Source of the DNA: an uncultured Bacteroidia bacterium
Lineage (GTDB): Bacteria > Bacteroidota > Bacteroidia > Bacteroidales > F082
Direction of reading: 5' to 3'
Assembly (NCBI GenBank): GCA_902769875.1
Contig: CACXQV010000002.1
Location: forward strand, 62,001-126,000
DNA length: 64,000 nt
A model generated the notes under the pieces. The model worked only from the letters and a program-made list of their open reading frames with translations, was not told where the DNA came from and searched no databases. Made by a program: the position numbers and the translations under genes. Each line of letters starts with the position of its first letter. Within the stretch, counting starts at the first letter, position 1. This document shows positions 43,386 to 51,300 of the stretch, one piece after another.

Positions 43386-44879
43386 ATGAAAAAACTTAAC
43401 GCAATCATCATCGCAATGGCACTCGTGCTCTCTCTGGGCCAGTGCAAGAAACAGGAAACACCCGCCACGCCCAACGCCAATGACGGAATGGTCTACATCA
43501 CCGTGAACGTGGATAACGGCAGTGGTCGTCATCATATCGAACCCGGCGTGGGAGCATACGTTTTCACCAATGAAGACATTCTGTATGTGGGCAACGACGG
43601 CCAATTTGTCGGCACATTGACCTATAATAATGGTGCTTTCACCGGTGGCATCCAATCGCCCAGCACCAGCGACTACCTGCACTTCTATTTCTTGGGCGGC
43701 AAGGGTCCGCAATCGCCTGCGGTTGGAACTGTATCGTTCACCGTCAGCATTGCCGACCAAAGCAGCAATCTGCCCGTGCTTTCCTACGGACGCTCAACAG
43801 ATAAATATACCGATGGCAGCGCCACCTATTCCACCACATTGAGGAACAAGTGCGCCTTGGTGAAGTTTGGCCTCACGGATGCCACAACTGATGCCGTTAC
43901 CATATCGAATATGTTGACCACTGCCACCGTCGATTTTGAAACGCCTGGCATCACTCCAGTGACAAACACCAATGGTGCCATCACCCTCTATTCGGAGAGC
44001 GGGACCGAAAAATGGGCCATCCTGCTGCCGCAAAATGATGCCATTGAAGGTTTCACTGTCAACATTGGCGACAAATCATACAATGTTGCTGGTTCCTATA
44101 GCATTACAAACAATGGTTATATCAATAGTGGAATTGAGGTTGAAAACAGCGCTGCCGTTGATCTTGCTAACATTGATGGAAACTCCTATACAGCGCAGGA
44201 CGGTGACGTGCTTACAGGAACCCTTACACACAATTTGCAGATTTCTATTGCCGATGGTGCCCAAGTGACATTGAGGAATGTAAACATCAATGGCAATGGT
44301 ACTTGGAGTTACTTTGGATATGCTGGTATCACGTGCGAGGGTGATGCTACCATCATCCTTGAAGGCGCAAACACTGTGAAAGGATTCGAATGTGATTATC
44401 CGGGTGTTTACGTTCCCGTAGGAAAAACATTGATTATCAGTGGTGAAGGCTCTCTTAACGCAAGCACTATTCCTGGATATAGTGGAGATTGGAGTGGTGC
44501 TGGCATTGGTGGCTCTGCTTATCAATCATGTGGTAATATCCAGATTGAAAGTGGCACGATTACTGCTACTGGTGGACGTAATTCTGCTGGCATTGGAGGT
44601 GGAGAAGACACTAGTTTTGGTAATATATGGATTAAAGGTGGCACGGTTACCGCTACAGGTGGAGGATATGCTGCTGGCATCGGTGGCGGCTATGACTCCT
44701 ATGGAGAAACCACTGGTGGTAACATTACCATTGATAATACAGTGACTCGTGTAACAGCTACGAGAGGCGCGAATGCTCCCTATAGCATCGGTCCTGGCAA
44801 GAATGGCACTTGCGGCACGGTGACCATCGGCGGCACTGTAGGCTACATCAGCCAAAGCCCGTACACCTATGAGCCATAA
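43386..44879 (+). CDS. Surface lipoprotein with Gly-rich repeats
   Basis: 497 residues. Lipobox LSLGQC at residues 15-20. An N-terminal fimbrillin-like or beta-sandwich region (about 35-240: MVYITVNVDNGSG..., STTLRNKCALVKFGLTDATT) resembles Bacteroidales fimbrillin/Mfa-like proteins, where a conserved 'L.N..A...F' core is common. From about 250 it changes to a carbohydrate-binding-domain type repeat region with units such as IQIESGTITATGGRNSAGIGGG and IWIKGGTVTATGGGYAAGIGGG. A hairpin terminator with eight T follows the stop. It is probably exposed on the cell surface; ligand unknown. Confidence 0.75.
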   Translation: MKKLNAIIIAMALVLSLGQCKKQETPATPNANDGMVYITVNVDNGSGRHHIEPGVGAYVFTNEDILYVGNDGQFVGTLTYNNGAFTGGIQSPSTSDYLHFYFLGGKGPQSPAVGTVSFTVSIADQSSNLPVLSYGRSTDKYTDGSATYSTTLRNKCALVKFGLTDATTDAVTISNMLTTATVDFETPGITPVTNTNGAITLYSESGTEKWAILLPQNDAIEGFTVNIGDKSYNVAGSYSITNNGYINSGIEVENSAAVDLANIDGNSYTAQDGDVLTGTLTHNLQISIADGAQVTLRNVNINGNGTWSYFGYAGITCEGDATIILEGANTVKGFECDYPGVYVPVGKTLIISGEGSLNASTIPGYSGDWSGAGIGGSAYQSCGNIQIESGTITATGGRNSAGIGGGEDTSFGNIWIKGGTVTATGGGYAAGIGGGYDSYGETTGGNITIDNTVTRVTATRGANAPYSIGPGKNGTCGTVTIGGTVGYISQSPYTYEP

Positions 44880-44910
44880 AAACCGGCAATACGTTCAACC
44901 CATACGACAA

Positions 44911-44944
44911 GGCGGCCTTCATTTTTGAGGGCCGTCTTTTTTTT
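44911..44944 (+). terminator. Rho-independent terminator after the lipoprotein gene
   Basis: GGCGGCCTTC, loop ATTTTT, GAGGGCCGTC, then TTTTTTTT; ten stem pairs including G-T pairs. Confidence 0.88.
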
Positions 44945-45340
44945 GTGTTTTGGCGTGTTGCGTCTGCCACGTTGCTTCGGCAGGCTCAGCAACCATGCGA
45001 CAGCCATATAGGGTTGGGTTTGTAGGGCTGTCGCATTGCGGCAGCCGAATGATCGTATTGCGGCAGCCGCGTAAGATGTCCGTATGCCTGTCGGGGTGCT
45101 GCCAGTCGGGGTGCTGCCGTAGGTCGCGACCTACGGATAATGGAGTATGACCCCGTTGGGGTCGCCCCTCATCCCACGCGACTCTCATTGCGGGCGAACC
45201 CTCATTCCGCGAAAGCGGAACCCTCATTCCGCGAAAGCGGAACCTTCATTGCGGGCGAAGACCCGCAATCTCTCGTTCATAAACCGTGAATATCAGCATT
45301 TGCAATGCGGGAATGAACGATAATCGGCAGGGATGTGTCT
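44945..45340. repeat. Intergenic mosaic of short palindromes and tandem repeats
   Basis: No gene seen. Contents in order: family C 15-mer at 44975-44989; family A copy at 45021-45047 with partial copies on both sides; two TCGGGGTGCTGCC units near 45091-45118; a perfect 20-base palindrome CCGTAGGTCGCGACCTACGG at 45117-45136; two tandem 22-base units at 45197-45218 and 45219-45240, each a TTCCGC-GAAA-GCGGAA hairpin; and two GCGGGCGAA copies. Confidence 0.75.
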
Positions 45341-45490
45341 TTTCGGCAGGGGTTTCGTTTGTTTTTGGCAGGGGTTTCATTGCATTCCACCCCTGCCTAA
45401 TATCCACCGTCACTCCGTGACTTTGTTTGGCACGCGGGGAACCCCGATGGGGTGACGGCAATGCAGGCAGGCGGTGTGAACCCCTGCCGA
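45341..45490. repeat. 150-bp direct repeat, left copy
   Basis: About 150 bases including GGCAGGGGTTTCATTGCATT and CACTCCGTGACTTTGTTTGG, repeated at 46485-46631 with a few changes. The two copies flank the Abi-family gene in direct orientation. Confidence 0.85.
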
Positions 45491-45665
45491 TGTGTTGGTA
45501 TGCGTCAGCCACGTTTCACGTCGTCGAATCTCACTATTTGCGGCAGCCGTATGGTCATACGCTGTGAGTGATGTCGCCTGCTTACTGATATGCCGTCCCA
45601 AGGGATGGGGCGGTGCTGGGGAAATCCTAAATAGAAAGAAAAAGCTGTTGTTTTGTCGTTTTGTT

Positions 45666-45673
45666 TAATTTTG
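45666..45673 (+). promoter_or_regulatory. -7 box of the Abi-family gene
   Basis: TAATTTTG, 21 bases before the ATG at 45695. It excludes the longer upstream frame as the start. No -33 TTG is at the normal distance. Confidence 0.55.
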
Positions 45674-45694
45674 CCGTGCTTAAAAATGCTTAGG

Positions 45695-46384
45695 ATGAAG
45701 TATGGCGAATTTGTGGATGTAATTTCTCCTGAACGGATGTGCCGTTATGTCTCGGCGTGTGCGAACAACACCAAACGAGCCATGGCGTTGTATCGCTACA
45801 ACATAAAGCTGTCGCAAGAAATGTATGCGATAATCAGTTGTTTTGAGGTGACATTGAGAAACAAGATCAATAAGGAGATGAAGGCTAATTTTGGGAATGA
45901 TTGGCTACGCGATTTCGTGTTGCCCGGTGGACGGTTTGATACCGATCCTCGAGTGGAGGGTACTCGGAAAATCATCAAAAAGGGATACGAAGGGTTGGTT
46001 CGGTGTCAGAGATATAGCCATACCAAGTTGCTGGCTGAGATGGAGTTTGGCGTTTGGAAATTCATGTTCAATAATGTTCAATACAGATTGTCAGGGCGTT
46101 GCTTGCTAAACATATTTCCGAACAAGCCGACTTCGACCCCGCAATTCCAATATGATAATGCATTTGTTTTTAATGCGTTGGATGTCATTAACAATATGCG
46201 TAATAGAATTGCACATCACGAACCAATATGCTTTGGTAATGACGGAAAGATTGATACACAAAGTGTTATGTTTTGCTATATGCGTATTATGCAACTCTTC
46301 CAATGGATGAATGTTGATGCCAATGCGTTGCTTTATGGAATGAATCATGTGGTTGAGGTCAGCAACAAAGTCATGAAAATCTGA
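45695..46384 (+). CDS. Abi-family HEPN protein (abortive-infection-like)
   Basis: 229 residues from the ATG at 45695 (MKYGEFVDVISPERMCRYV). The family's SQEMYAIISCFEVTLRNKIN lies near the start and the HEPN ribonuclease-type motif R-x4-H appears as NNMRNRIAHHEPICFG at about 165-180. Abi_2/AbiD/F-type proteins cause abortive infection in lactococci; HEPN members often cut RNA. It stands alone inside a repeat-rich region and is flanked by two 150-bp direct repeats, consistent with recent gain as a unit. Three short repeat families lie on its left. Confidence 0.8.
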   Translation: MKYGEFVDVISPERMCRYVSACANNTKRAMALYRYNIKLSQEMYAIISCFEVTLRNKINKEMKANFGNDWLRDFVLPGGRFDTDPRVEGTRKIIKKGYEGLVRCQRYSHTKLLAEMEFGVWKFMFNNVQYRLSGRCLLNIFPNKPTSTPQFQYDNAFVFNALDVINNMRNRIAHHEPICFGNDGKIDTQSVMFCYMRIMQLFQWMNVDANALLYGMNHVVEVSNKVMKI

Positions 46385-46402
46385 TTTTTTCTTGGGAAGC
46401 TC

Positions 46403-46487
46403 TTGCACTTTCAAAAAAGTTTGTATTTTTGCATCGTTAAGTCCCGACAGTCCCTGAGCAATCAAACTGCCGGGTATTGTTTTTTTC
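46403..46487 (+). ncRNA. Possible small RNA: promoter followed by hairpin terminator
   Basis: TTG (46403-46405), 18 bases, TATTTTTG (46424-46431), then within about 20 bases a hairpin CCCGACAGT (46443-46451) with ACTGCCGGG (46466-46474) and a run of T at 46479-46485. No ORF lies between. Either a transcript of about 50 bases or a terminator for the Abi gene that happens to have a -7 box before it. Confidence 0.35.
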
Positions 46488-46631
46488 GGTAGGGTTTCGC
46501 TTTTTGTCGGCAGGGGTTTCATTGCATTCCACCCCTGCCTAATTTCCTGCGTCACTCCGTGACTTTGTTTGGCACGCGGTGAACCCCGACGGGGTGACGG
46601 CAATGCAGGCAGGCGGTGTGAACCCCTGCCG
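46485..46631. repeat. 150-bp direct repeat, right copy
   Basis: Second copy of the repeat at 45341-45490. The inner 115 bases, from GGCAGGGGTTTCATTGCATT to GAACCCCTGCCGA, differ at only a handful of positions. Confidence 0.85.
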
Positions 46632-46888
46632 AAAAAAACGGTGTGTAACGATATCGCCAATGCATTTGCGGGGACGCAAATGCCGACAATGCATTCTGCC
46701 GATGCCAAAAATTAATGGAAATTTGTGGTTCATTCGTGGCCATTCGTGTAAAAACAAATCTCCGATTCTGCGTAAGCCAATCTTCGATTTCGTTTAATTC
46801 GCATAATTCGACGTTGTATATTCGTATTCGCCGATGTTTATCCGCCGCAATCCACGGCGATAATTGTTGCCGTGTCGGTGAAAATCAC
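46632..46888. other. Intergenic region with one hairpin and repeat fragments
   Basis: No gene seen. A nine-pair hairpin GCATTTGCG-GGGA-CGCAAATGC lies at 46662-46683. A fragment of the family D repeat (GATTCTGCGTAAG) lies near 46763-46775. The remainder is A/T-rich text before the L,D-transpeptidase promoter. Confidence 0.5.
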
Positions 46889-46896
46889 TATTTTTG
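46867..46896 (+). promoter_or_regulatory. Promoter of the L,D-transpeptidase gene
   Basis: TTG (46867-46869), 19 bases, TATTTTTG (46889-46896), 19 bases before the ATG. Canonical Bacteroidetes arrangement. Confidence 0.75.
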
Positions 46897-46915
46897 CACA
46901 CCGTTTTGAAATACC

Positions 46916-47533
46916 ATGAAAGAAATGACCATCATATTCAGTCTGTTGGCGGCCCTGTTCATCGCGCCGTCGTGTGGCTCATCAGGGCAGCAAAAAGAGA
47001 ATGCGCCCATTAGTGCTCCCATTGAAACCTGTGCAACCGACACCATCATCACCGACACTGCCGTGATTTATTCCGAAGTTGTTGACAAAAAGAACTGTTT
47101 CATCCTCATTTCCAAGCCTGAATATCGGCTTTATGTTTGCGAGGTGGTAGATGGCGATACGGTTCGTCGCGTGCATTACCCCGTTTGCGTCGCGCTCAAC
47201 AAGGGCCAGAAGCAGAAGAAAGGCGACATGCGCACGCCTGAGTGTACTCCCGACAATCCGTTTGTCATCACTGAGATTGTGGACGCTTCCAATTGGCATC
47301 ACGACTTCGGCGACGGGCGTGGCTCCATCTTGTCGTATGGCAATTGGTTCATGCGCCTCAAGACGCCCGGATTCACGGGCATCGGCATCCACGGTAGCAC
47401 CAACAACGAGAGCTCGGTGCCGGGGCGCGGCAGCGAGGGATGCATCCGCCTGCGCAACAACGACTTGGACGACCTGAAGGAAAACTATGCCTTCGTCGGG
47501 ATGCGGGTGGTCATCCTCCCCGATGTGGAATAG
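46916..47533 (+). CDS. L,D-transpeptidase (YkuD) lipoprotein
   Basis: 205 residues. A signal ends in a lipobox (APSC, Cys20). The YkuD catalytic segment is HGSTNNESSVPGRGSEGCIRLRN, with the catalytic His and Cys, at about residues 160-182. The preceding KKNCFILISKPEYRLYVCEV strand is the usual start of the domain. Such enzymes make 3-3 cross-links in peptidoglycan or attach proteins to it, from the periplasm. The gene is convergent with the GT39-like gene, eight bases apart, with no terminator visible between them. Confidence 0.88.
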   Translation: MKEMTIIFSLLAALFIAPSCGSSGQQKENAPISAPIETCATDTIITDTAVIYSEVVDKKNCFILISKPEYRLYVCEVVDGDTVRRVHYPVCVALNKGQKQKKGDMRTPECTPDNPFVITEIVDASNWHHDFGDGRGSILSYGNWFMRLKTPGFTGIGIHGSTNNESSVPGRGSEGCIRLRNNDLDDLKENYAFVGMRVVILPDVE

Positions 47534-47541
47534 GGGAGCGT

Positions 47542-49128
47542 TCATTCCAATGGGTAGAAAAACTGCCAGTCCACTTGGTAAATCCAGTTGTTGGTCGGGG
47601 TGCAAACGCTGATGCCTTTGTTGCCTCCGATTTTCTTCAGCTTCGAGAGCAGCTCGCGGCGCGTTTCGAGGTATTTCGTGAATTTCCCGTTTTCGATGAC
47701 GATGTAGTCATAGTCCCAAGTGAAGGCTTTTTTGAGCAGTTCCTCGTCGTCCGTCATCACCGTGAAGCCTTTGCGCCCCATTTGGATGAAAGGCCCGTTT
47801 TGGGCAAAGCCGTAGAGGCAGAGTATTTTGGCGTCTCGTGGTATGTTGAGCGAGTCCAAAAGCAGGTCGGAGTCCTTGTAGTTGAGGTATGAGATGAGGC
47901 CGTCGTATTCAACCTTGCGCCGTTCCTCTTGCGTCGTCCTGACCCCTTGAAACCATGTAATGCAAAGGACTGTTGCAGCAACCAAGCCTGCAACCTTGGC
48001 CGTAAGGTGGCGCAGGGTGATGGCCCTGAGCAACAGCATGGCCGCCATCAGCACGGGCAGGAAGAACGTGTCCAGAAGGTAATAGTCGTGGAAAGGCATT
48101 TGCTGCATCATCGCTATGCCGAAAAGCAAGCAGCCAAAGGCGTAAACGGCCACCAACCACCAGTATGACAAGGGCTTTTTGCCCTCACTTTCGGAAGGTT
48201 TTTTCCTGTTTCGGGAGCCACACCAAAGCGCCAAAGCCATCATGACGGCGAAAATCACATATTGGCTGCGTTGGAAATAGTGGAAAGTCCATTTGTGGTA
48301 GGTGTCGGCGATGAGCTCTTTGGCATCCTGAAAGTCTTCCGGCGGCAAAAGCTGACTCAGGAAAATGGTGCCGTACATATCGCGAAGATGTTGGTTCCAA
48401 ATGAAATAGGCGATGAATGCGCCTGCCGAAAGCGTCACTGCGGGCAGCTTGTCGACGAAGGTGCTCTCTTTGCGGAAAATGCGCAACAACTCGAAGCAAA
48501 GGATGGCGATGAGCTCGATGGCGAAGGTGGTGCGTATCAGCATCGAAAGGGTCAGGAAGGCGATGGCCTTGTTGAAGCGTTTGCGTTGTCCGGTTTGGGC
48601 AAACAGGAGATAATGCCAAAGCCCAACCACACCCAAGGCGAAGGCTGGAATGCTGGGCAGGAAACCGTTGCTATAGTAGGCAAAGACGGGCGAACATAAA
48701 GCCAAAAAACTGACAAGCAGTGATTTGGAAAAACTATGGGTGAGCAACCAAGCCGTTCTGTAGACGAACATCAGCCCTATCAGGCCCCAAAGCAGCGTCC
48801 ATAGGCGGAAGACCCAAGGCGAGGTGGTGCCAAGAAGTTGCATCAGCAGGGCGGTAGTGTATTCATGTATGGGGAAGTCGGCTGCGGTAATGGTGCTTTC
48901 GGAGGGTTCTTTCCAGTAGCCCGGAAATTGTTTGTTGTAAATCATCGTTTCGGGATGGAACAGGTCGAAGCCGTTGTTGATGAAACCGAGCGCAAGGGCA
49001 TAATGGTCTTGTGAGGCCCAAGCGTGAATATGGGTGGGGTATTCGTCCATATATTTGCGCTGGAGGAAAAACAAAGCCAAACCAATGACAATCAATGCGA
49101 TAGGGATTCTTATCCGGAATTGTCTCAT
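47542..49128 (-). CDS. GT39-like integral membrane glycosyltransferase
   Basis: 528 residues with about ten to twelve hydrophobic segments. The N-terminal segment (MRQFRIRIPIALIVIGLALFFLQ) is followed by a conserved first loop (YPTHIHAWASQDHYALALGFINNGFDLFHPET), the site of the catalytic Asp in GT-C/ArnT-like enzymes that use polyprenyl-phosphate sugars. A soluble C-terminal region of about 120 residues (residues 410-528, GVRTTQEERRKVEYDGLISYLNYKD...) ends the protein. It follows the Ig-like lipoprotein gene with a 12-base gap on the same strand. Sugar and acceptor cannot be told from the sequence. Confidence 0.78.
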   Translation of the reverse strand: MRQFRIRIPIALIVIGLALFFLQRKYMDEYPTHIHAWASQDHYALALGFINNGFDLFHPETMIYNKQFPGYWKEPSESTITAADFPIHEYTTALLMQLLGTTSPWVFRLWTLLWGLIGLMFVYRTAWLLTHSFSKSLLVSFLALCSPVFAYYSNGFLPSIPAFALGVVGLWHYLLFAQTGQRKRFNKAIAFLTLSMLIRTTFAIELIAILCFELLRIFRKESTFVDKLPAVTLSAGAFIAYFIWNQHLRDMYGTIFLSQLLPPEDFQDAKELIADTYHKWTFHYFQRSQYVIFAVMMALALWCGSRNRKKPSESEGKKPLSYWWLVAVYAFGCLLFGIAMMQQMPFHDYYLLDTFFLPVLMAAMLLLRAITLRHLTAKVAGLVAATVLCITWFQGVRTTQEERRKVEYDGLISYLNYKDSDLLLDSLNIPRDAKILCLYGFAQNGPFIQMGRKGFTVMTDDEELLKKAFTWDYDYIVIENGKFTKYLETRRELLSKLKKIGGNKGISVCTPTNNWIYQVDWQFFYPLE

Positions 49129-49140
49129 GGCTTGTTCGGT

Positions 49141-50979
49141 TTACAGTTCCCAGGCTTCATCCAAGTCGATGTCCCAGCCGGCCTTGATTTCCAAGGGGTC
49201 TTTGTAATCGATGATGGTTTCGGGCAGCGTGCGCCAATGGTAGTTGCCCGTGCTCCATTTGCCGTTGCCGTCGGCATCGAGGATGGCGCGGAGTTTGTAT
49301 TTGGCGGGCATCAGGTAGTCGAACATCACCTCTTGTCTTTTCGTAATGGTTTCTTGCTTCAGCACTTTGCCGCTCTCGTTGGTGAGTTGCACGATGACTT
49401 GTCTGATGCCTTCGGGCGGGACCACGGTGATGTAGATGTTGCCGTATTCGTCGTCTTTCAAGATGTGGAAGTCAGCCTTGATACGCTCATTCGTGCGGCC
49501 TCGGATGCCGAAAAACACCGAGTCGGGAATCTCGAAACCGTAGTTGGTGTCGACCGCAATAGGGTTCACCAACCGGTATTCCAGTCCTTCTTCGTCGACT
49601 TTCTCGAAAGCAAGTTCGTTGTAGTGTGCAATCGAGTCGCGTTTGAAGACTGCCGAATCGCGCATTTGGTAGTCGACGATGGGCTCGGAGAATACCAAAG
49701 TGAGGTATTGGCCGGGAATCAATCCTGTCTGGCCAACCAAATTGTTCTTGACTTTCAGTTTTTCGGGCTCGCGTTTCCGTCTTCTGTTTCCCCCCGACTC
49801 CTTGAATTTCAAGCTGTAGCGCGAGGAATCGTTGATCAATGTGTCGTGTTTCACATGCACCCAAAGGCTGTCTTTCACGTTGGGTGTGAAATACCATCTG
49901 ATCGTGTCGTGGTCGGGCGAGTGCAGCGAGACGAGATTGAAAGTGTCGGGCAGCATTTCGGGGGTCATCACGACGGCTTCCTTGGCGGGATGGCGGAACA
50001 CGAATCGCAGCAATCCTTCTTCGACGAGCTTCTTCTCCAAAAGCACCTGCGTAGAGTCAACCTCCGTGAACATATAAAGCGTGAGGTTCAAGGCGTTTTG
50101 GTCGAAAATGCGCTGGGGCACTGTGTCTTTCTGAATGATGATGGCGGAATCGGGTCTCAGTTGAGCGGTATCATTAATCAATAAGGAGTCATTAAATAAT
50201 AACAAGCTATCATTAATCAATAAAATGCTATCCGTTGCCATCGTATCCACCACTTGCGGCCTCGAAGTTTGCGGATAGGAGGCTGGCACCAACGAATCCA
50301 AAAACGCCACTTCTTCATTCGGCAAATCGAAGAAAAGGTTGGAGTTCACATCTTTGAGGGCGAAAACCAGATACCTCTTGTCGGCCAATCCATTGAGGCG
50401 GAAATGGCCTTCCTTGTCGGTCTTGGTGATGTAGTTAGGCTTGGTGCTCAAAGGCAACGAATCAAGGTTGTCGCGGTCGGCGGCATAGAGCGAAACGTAA
50501 GCACCTTCAACGGGCTTCTTGTCCTCGGCAGTGAGCAGTTTTCCCGCGATTTGGAGCGTGTCGATGTGGTCGCCGGTCGAAAAGCTGTACACATAATCCT
50601 TGAATTGGTTGCCTTCGTGCAAGTCCTTGATGGCCGCGCCGAAGTTGATGGTGTAGGTCGTGTTAGACGCTAAAGTCTCCTTGAACTTTATGATTACGGT
50701 CTTGTTCTTCAGTTTGATGTCGGGTTTCTCGCTCAATGGTGGCGAAATCATCACGTTCTGATTGGCGTTTTCCAAGGTGACATATTCGTCGAAAGTGATT
50801 TCAATCTTCTTCCCGATGAAATTGATGCTATGGTTTTCGGGCACAGCTTCCACAACCACGGGAGGCGTGGTATCCTGAGGTCCACCCGTGGGAGCCACCG
50901 CATTGGCGCAACGCTGCGCGAGGAAGGCCGTGAGCAGCATCGCGAGGCAAAAAAGCAGATATTTCAGTTTCCGAATCAC
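49141..50979 (-). CDS. Ig-like domain lipoprotein
   Basis: 612 residues from the GTG at 50979. The signal ends in a Cys (LAQRCANA), so it is a lipoprotein with the first Ig-like (SbsA-type) domain at about 35-135 (GPQDTTPPVVVEAVPENHSINFIGKKIEITFDEYVTLENAN). A carboxypeptidase-regulatory-like beta-sandwich follows (AGKLLTAEDKKPVEGAYVSLYAADRDNLD...ITKTDKEGHFRLNGLADKRYLVFAL). Residues about 249-270 are a short tandem repeat (LLINDS). A minus-strand TACCTTTG box ends five bases before the start, so the mRNA may be leaderless. This family is widespread and unassigned in Bacteroidetes. Confidence 0.78.
   Translation of the reverse strand: MIRKLKYLLFCLAMLLTAFLAQRCANAVAPTGGPQDTTPPVVVEAVPENHSINFIGKKIEITFDEYVTLENANQNVMISPPLSEKPDIKLKNKTVIIKFKETLASNTTYTINFGAAIKDLHEGNQFKDYVYSFSTGDHIDTLQIAGKLLTAEDKKPVEGAYVSLYAADRDNLDSLPLSTKPNYITKTDKEGHFRLNGLADKRYLVFALKDVNSNLFFDLPNEEVAFLDSLVPASYPQTSRPQVVDTMATDSILLINDSLLLFNDSLLINDTAQLRPDSAIIIQKDTVPQRIFDQNALNLTLYMFTEVDSTQVLLEKKLVEEGLLRFVFRHPAKEAVVMTPEMLPDTFNLVSLHSPDHDTIRWYFTPNVKDSLWVHVKHDTLINDSSRYSLKFKESGGNRRRKREPEKLKVKNNLVGQTGLIPGQYLTLVFSEPIVDYQMRDSAVFKRDSIAHYNELAFEKVDEEGLEYRLVNPIAVDTNYGFEIPDSVFFGIRGRTNERIKADFHILKDDEYGNIYITVVPPEGIRQVIVQLTNESGKVLKQETITKRQEVMFDYLMPAKYKLRAILDADGNGKWSTGNYHWRTLPETIIDYKDPLEIKAGWDIDLDEAWEL
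50170..50235. repeat. TCATTAATCAATAA repeats read in frame
   Basis: Three imperfect units (TCATTAATCAATAA, TCATTAAATAATAA, TCATTAATCAATAA) inside the Ig-like lipoprotein gene encode LLINDS-type repeats. The region joins two conserved domains and may be a repeat-derived linker. Confidence 0.6.
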
Positions 50980-51300
50980 GGCTGCAAAGGTAAGAAATTG
51001 TTTAATTGTTGAGTTGTTTTAATGTTGAATTGTTGGAACGATAATTCCCAAGATTTTCAATTGTTTTTTCCCAAGATTTTCAATTTTATTTCGGCGAGAT
51101 AAGTAACGGATCACGAACTACATTTTTAAACGGGACATATCTATTATTATTGAACATCGGAAGAAACGGAAGAGACGAAAAATGTATTTCCGAGTTTTCT
51201 GGGTTTTTCGATGTTGATAATATGTAAACTCAATTTGCTCAAGTGTTTACAAAAAAACACTCCTTTACGACAATCCAAAAGGATTATCAATTCTTGCAAA
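50980..51300. other. Intergenic region with promoter box and repeats
   Basis: On the minus strand TACCTTTG (50992-50985) is the probable -7 box of the Ig-like gene. A GTTGAATTGTT-type string lies at 51000-51034. Two direct copies of TTCCCAAGATTTTCAATT lie at 51045-51062 and 51068-51085. A weak hairpin AGTGTTT/AAACACT lies at 51242-51261 downstream of the YD gene stop. No gene was found. Confidence 0.6.

Noticed and set aside
45197..45240. CRISPR-like tandem units in the intergenic mosaic
   Set aside because: The 22-base units are directly adjacent without spacers.
45341..46631. Insertion sequence around the Abi gene
   Set aside because: The flanking repeats are direct, not inverted, and the enclosed gene is an HEPN Abi protein, not a transposase.
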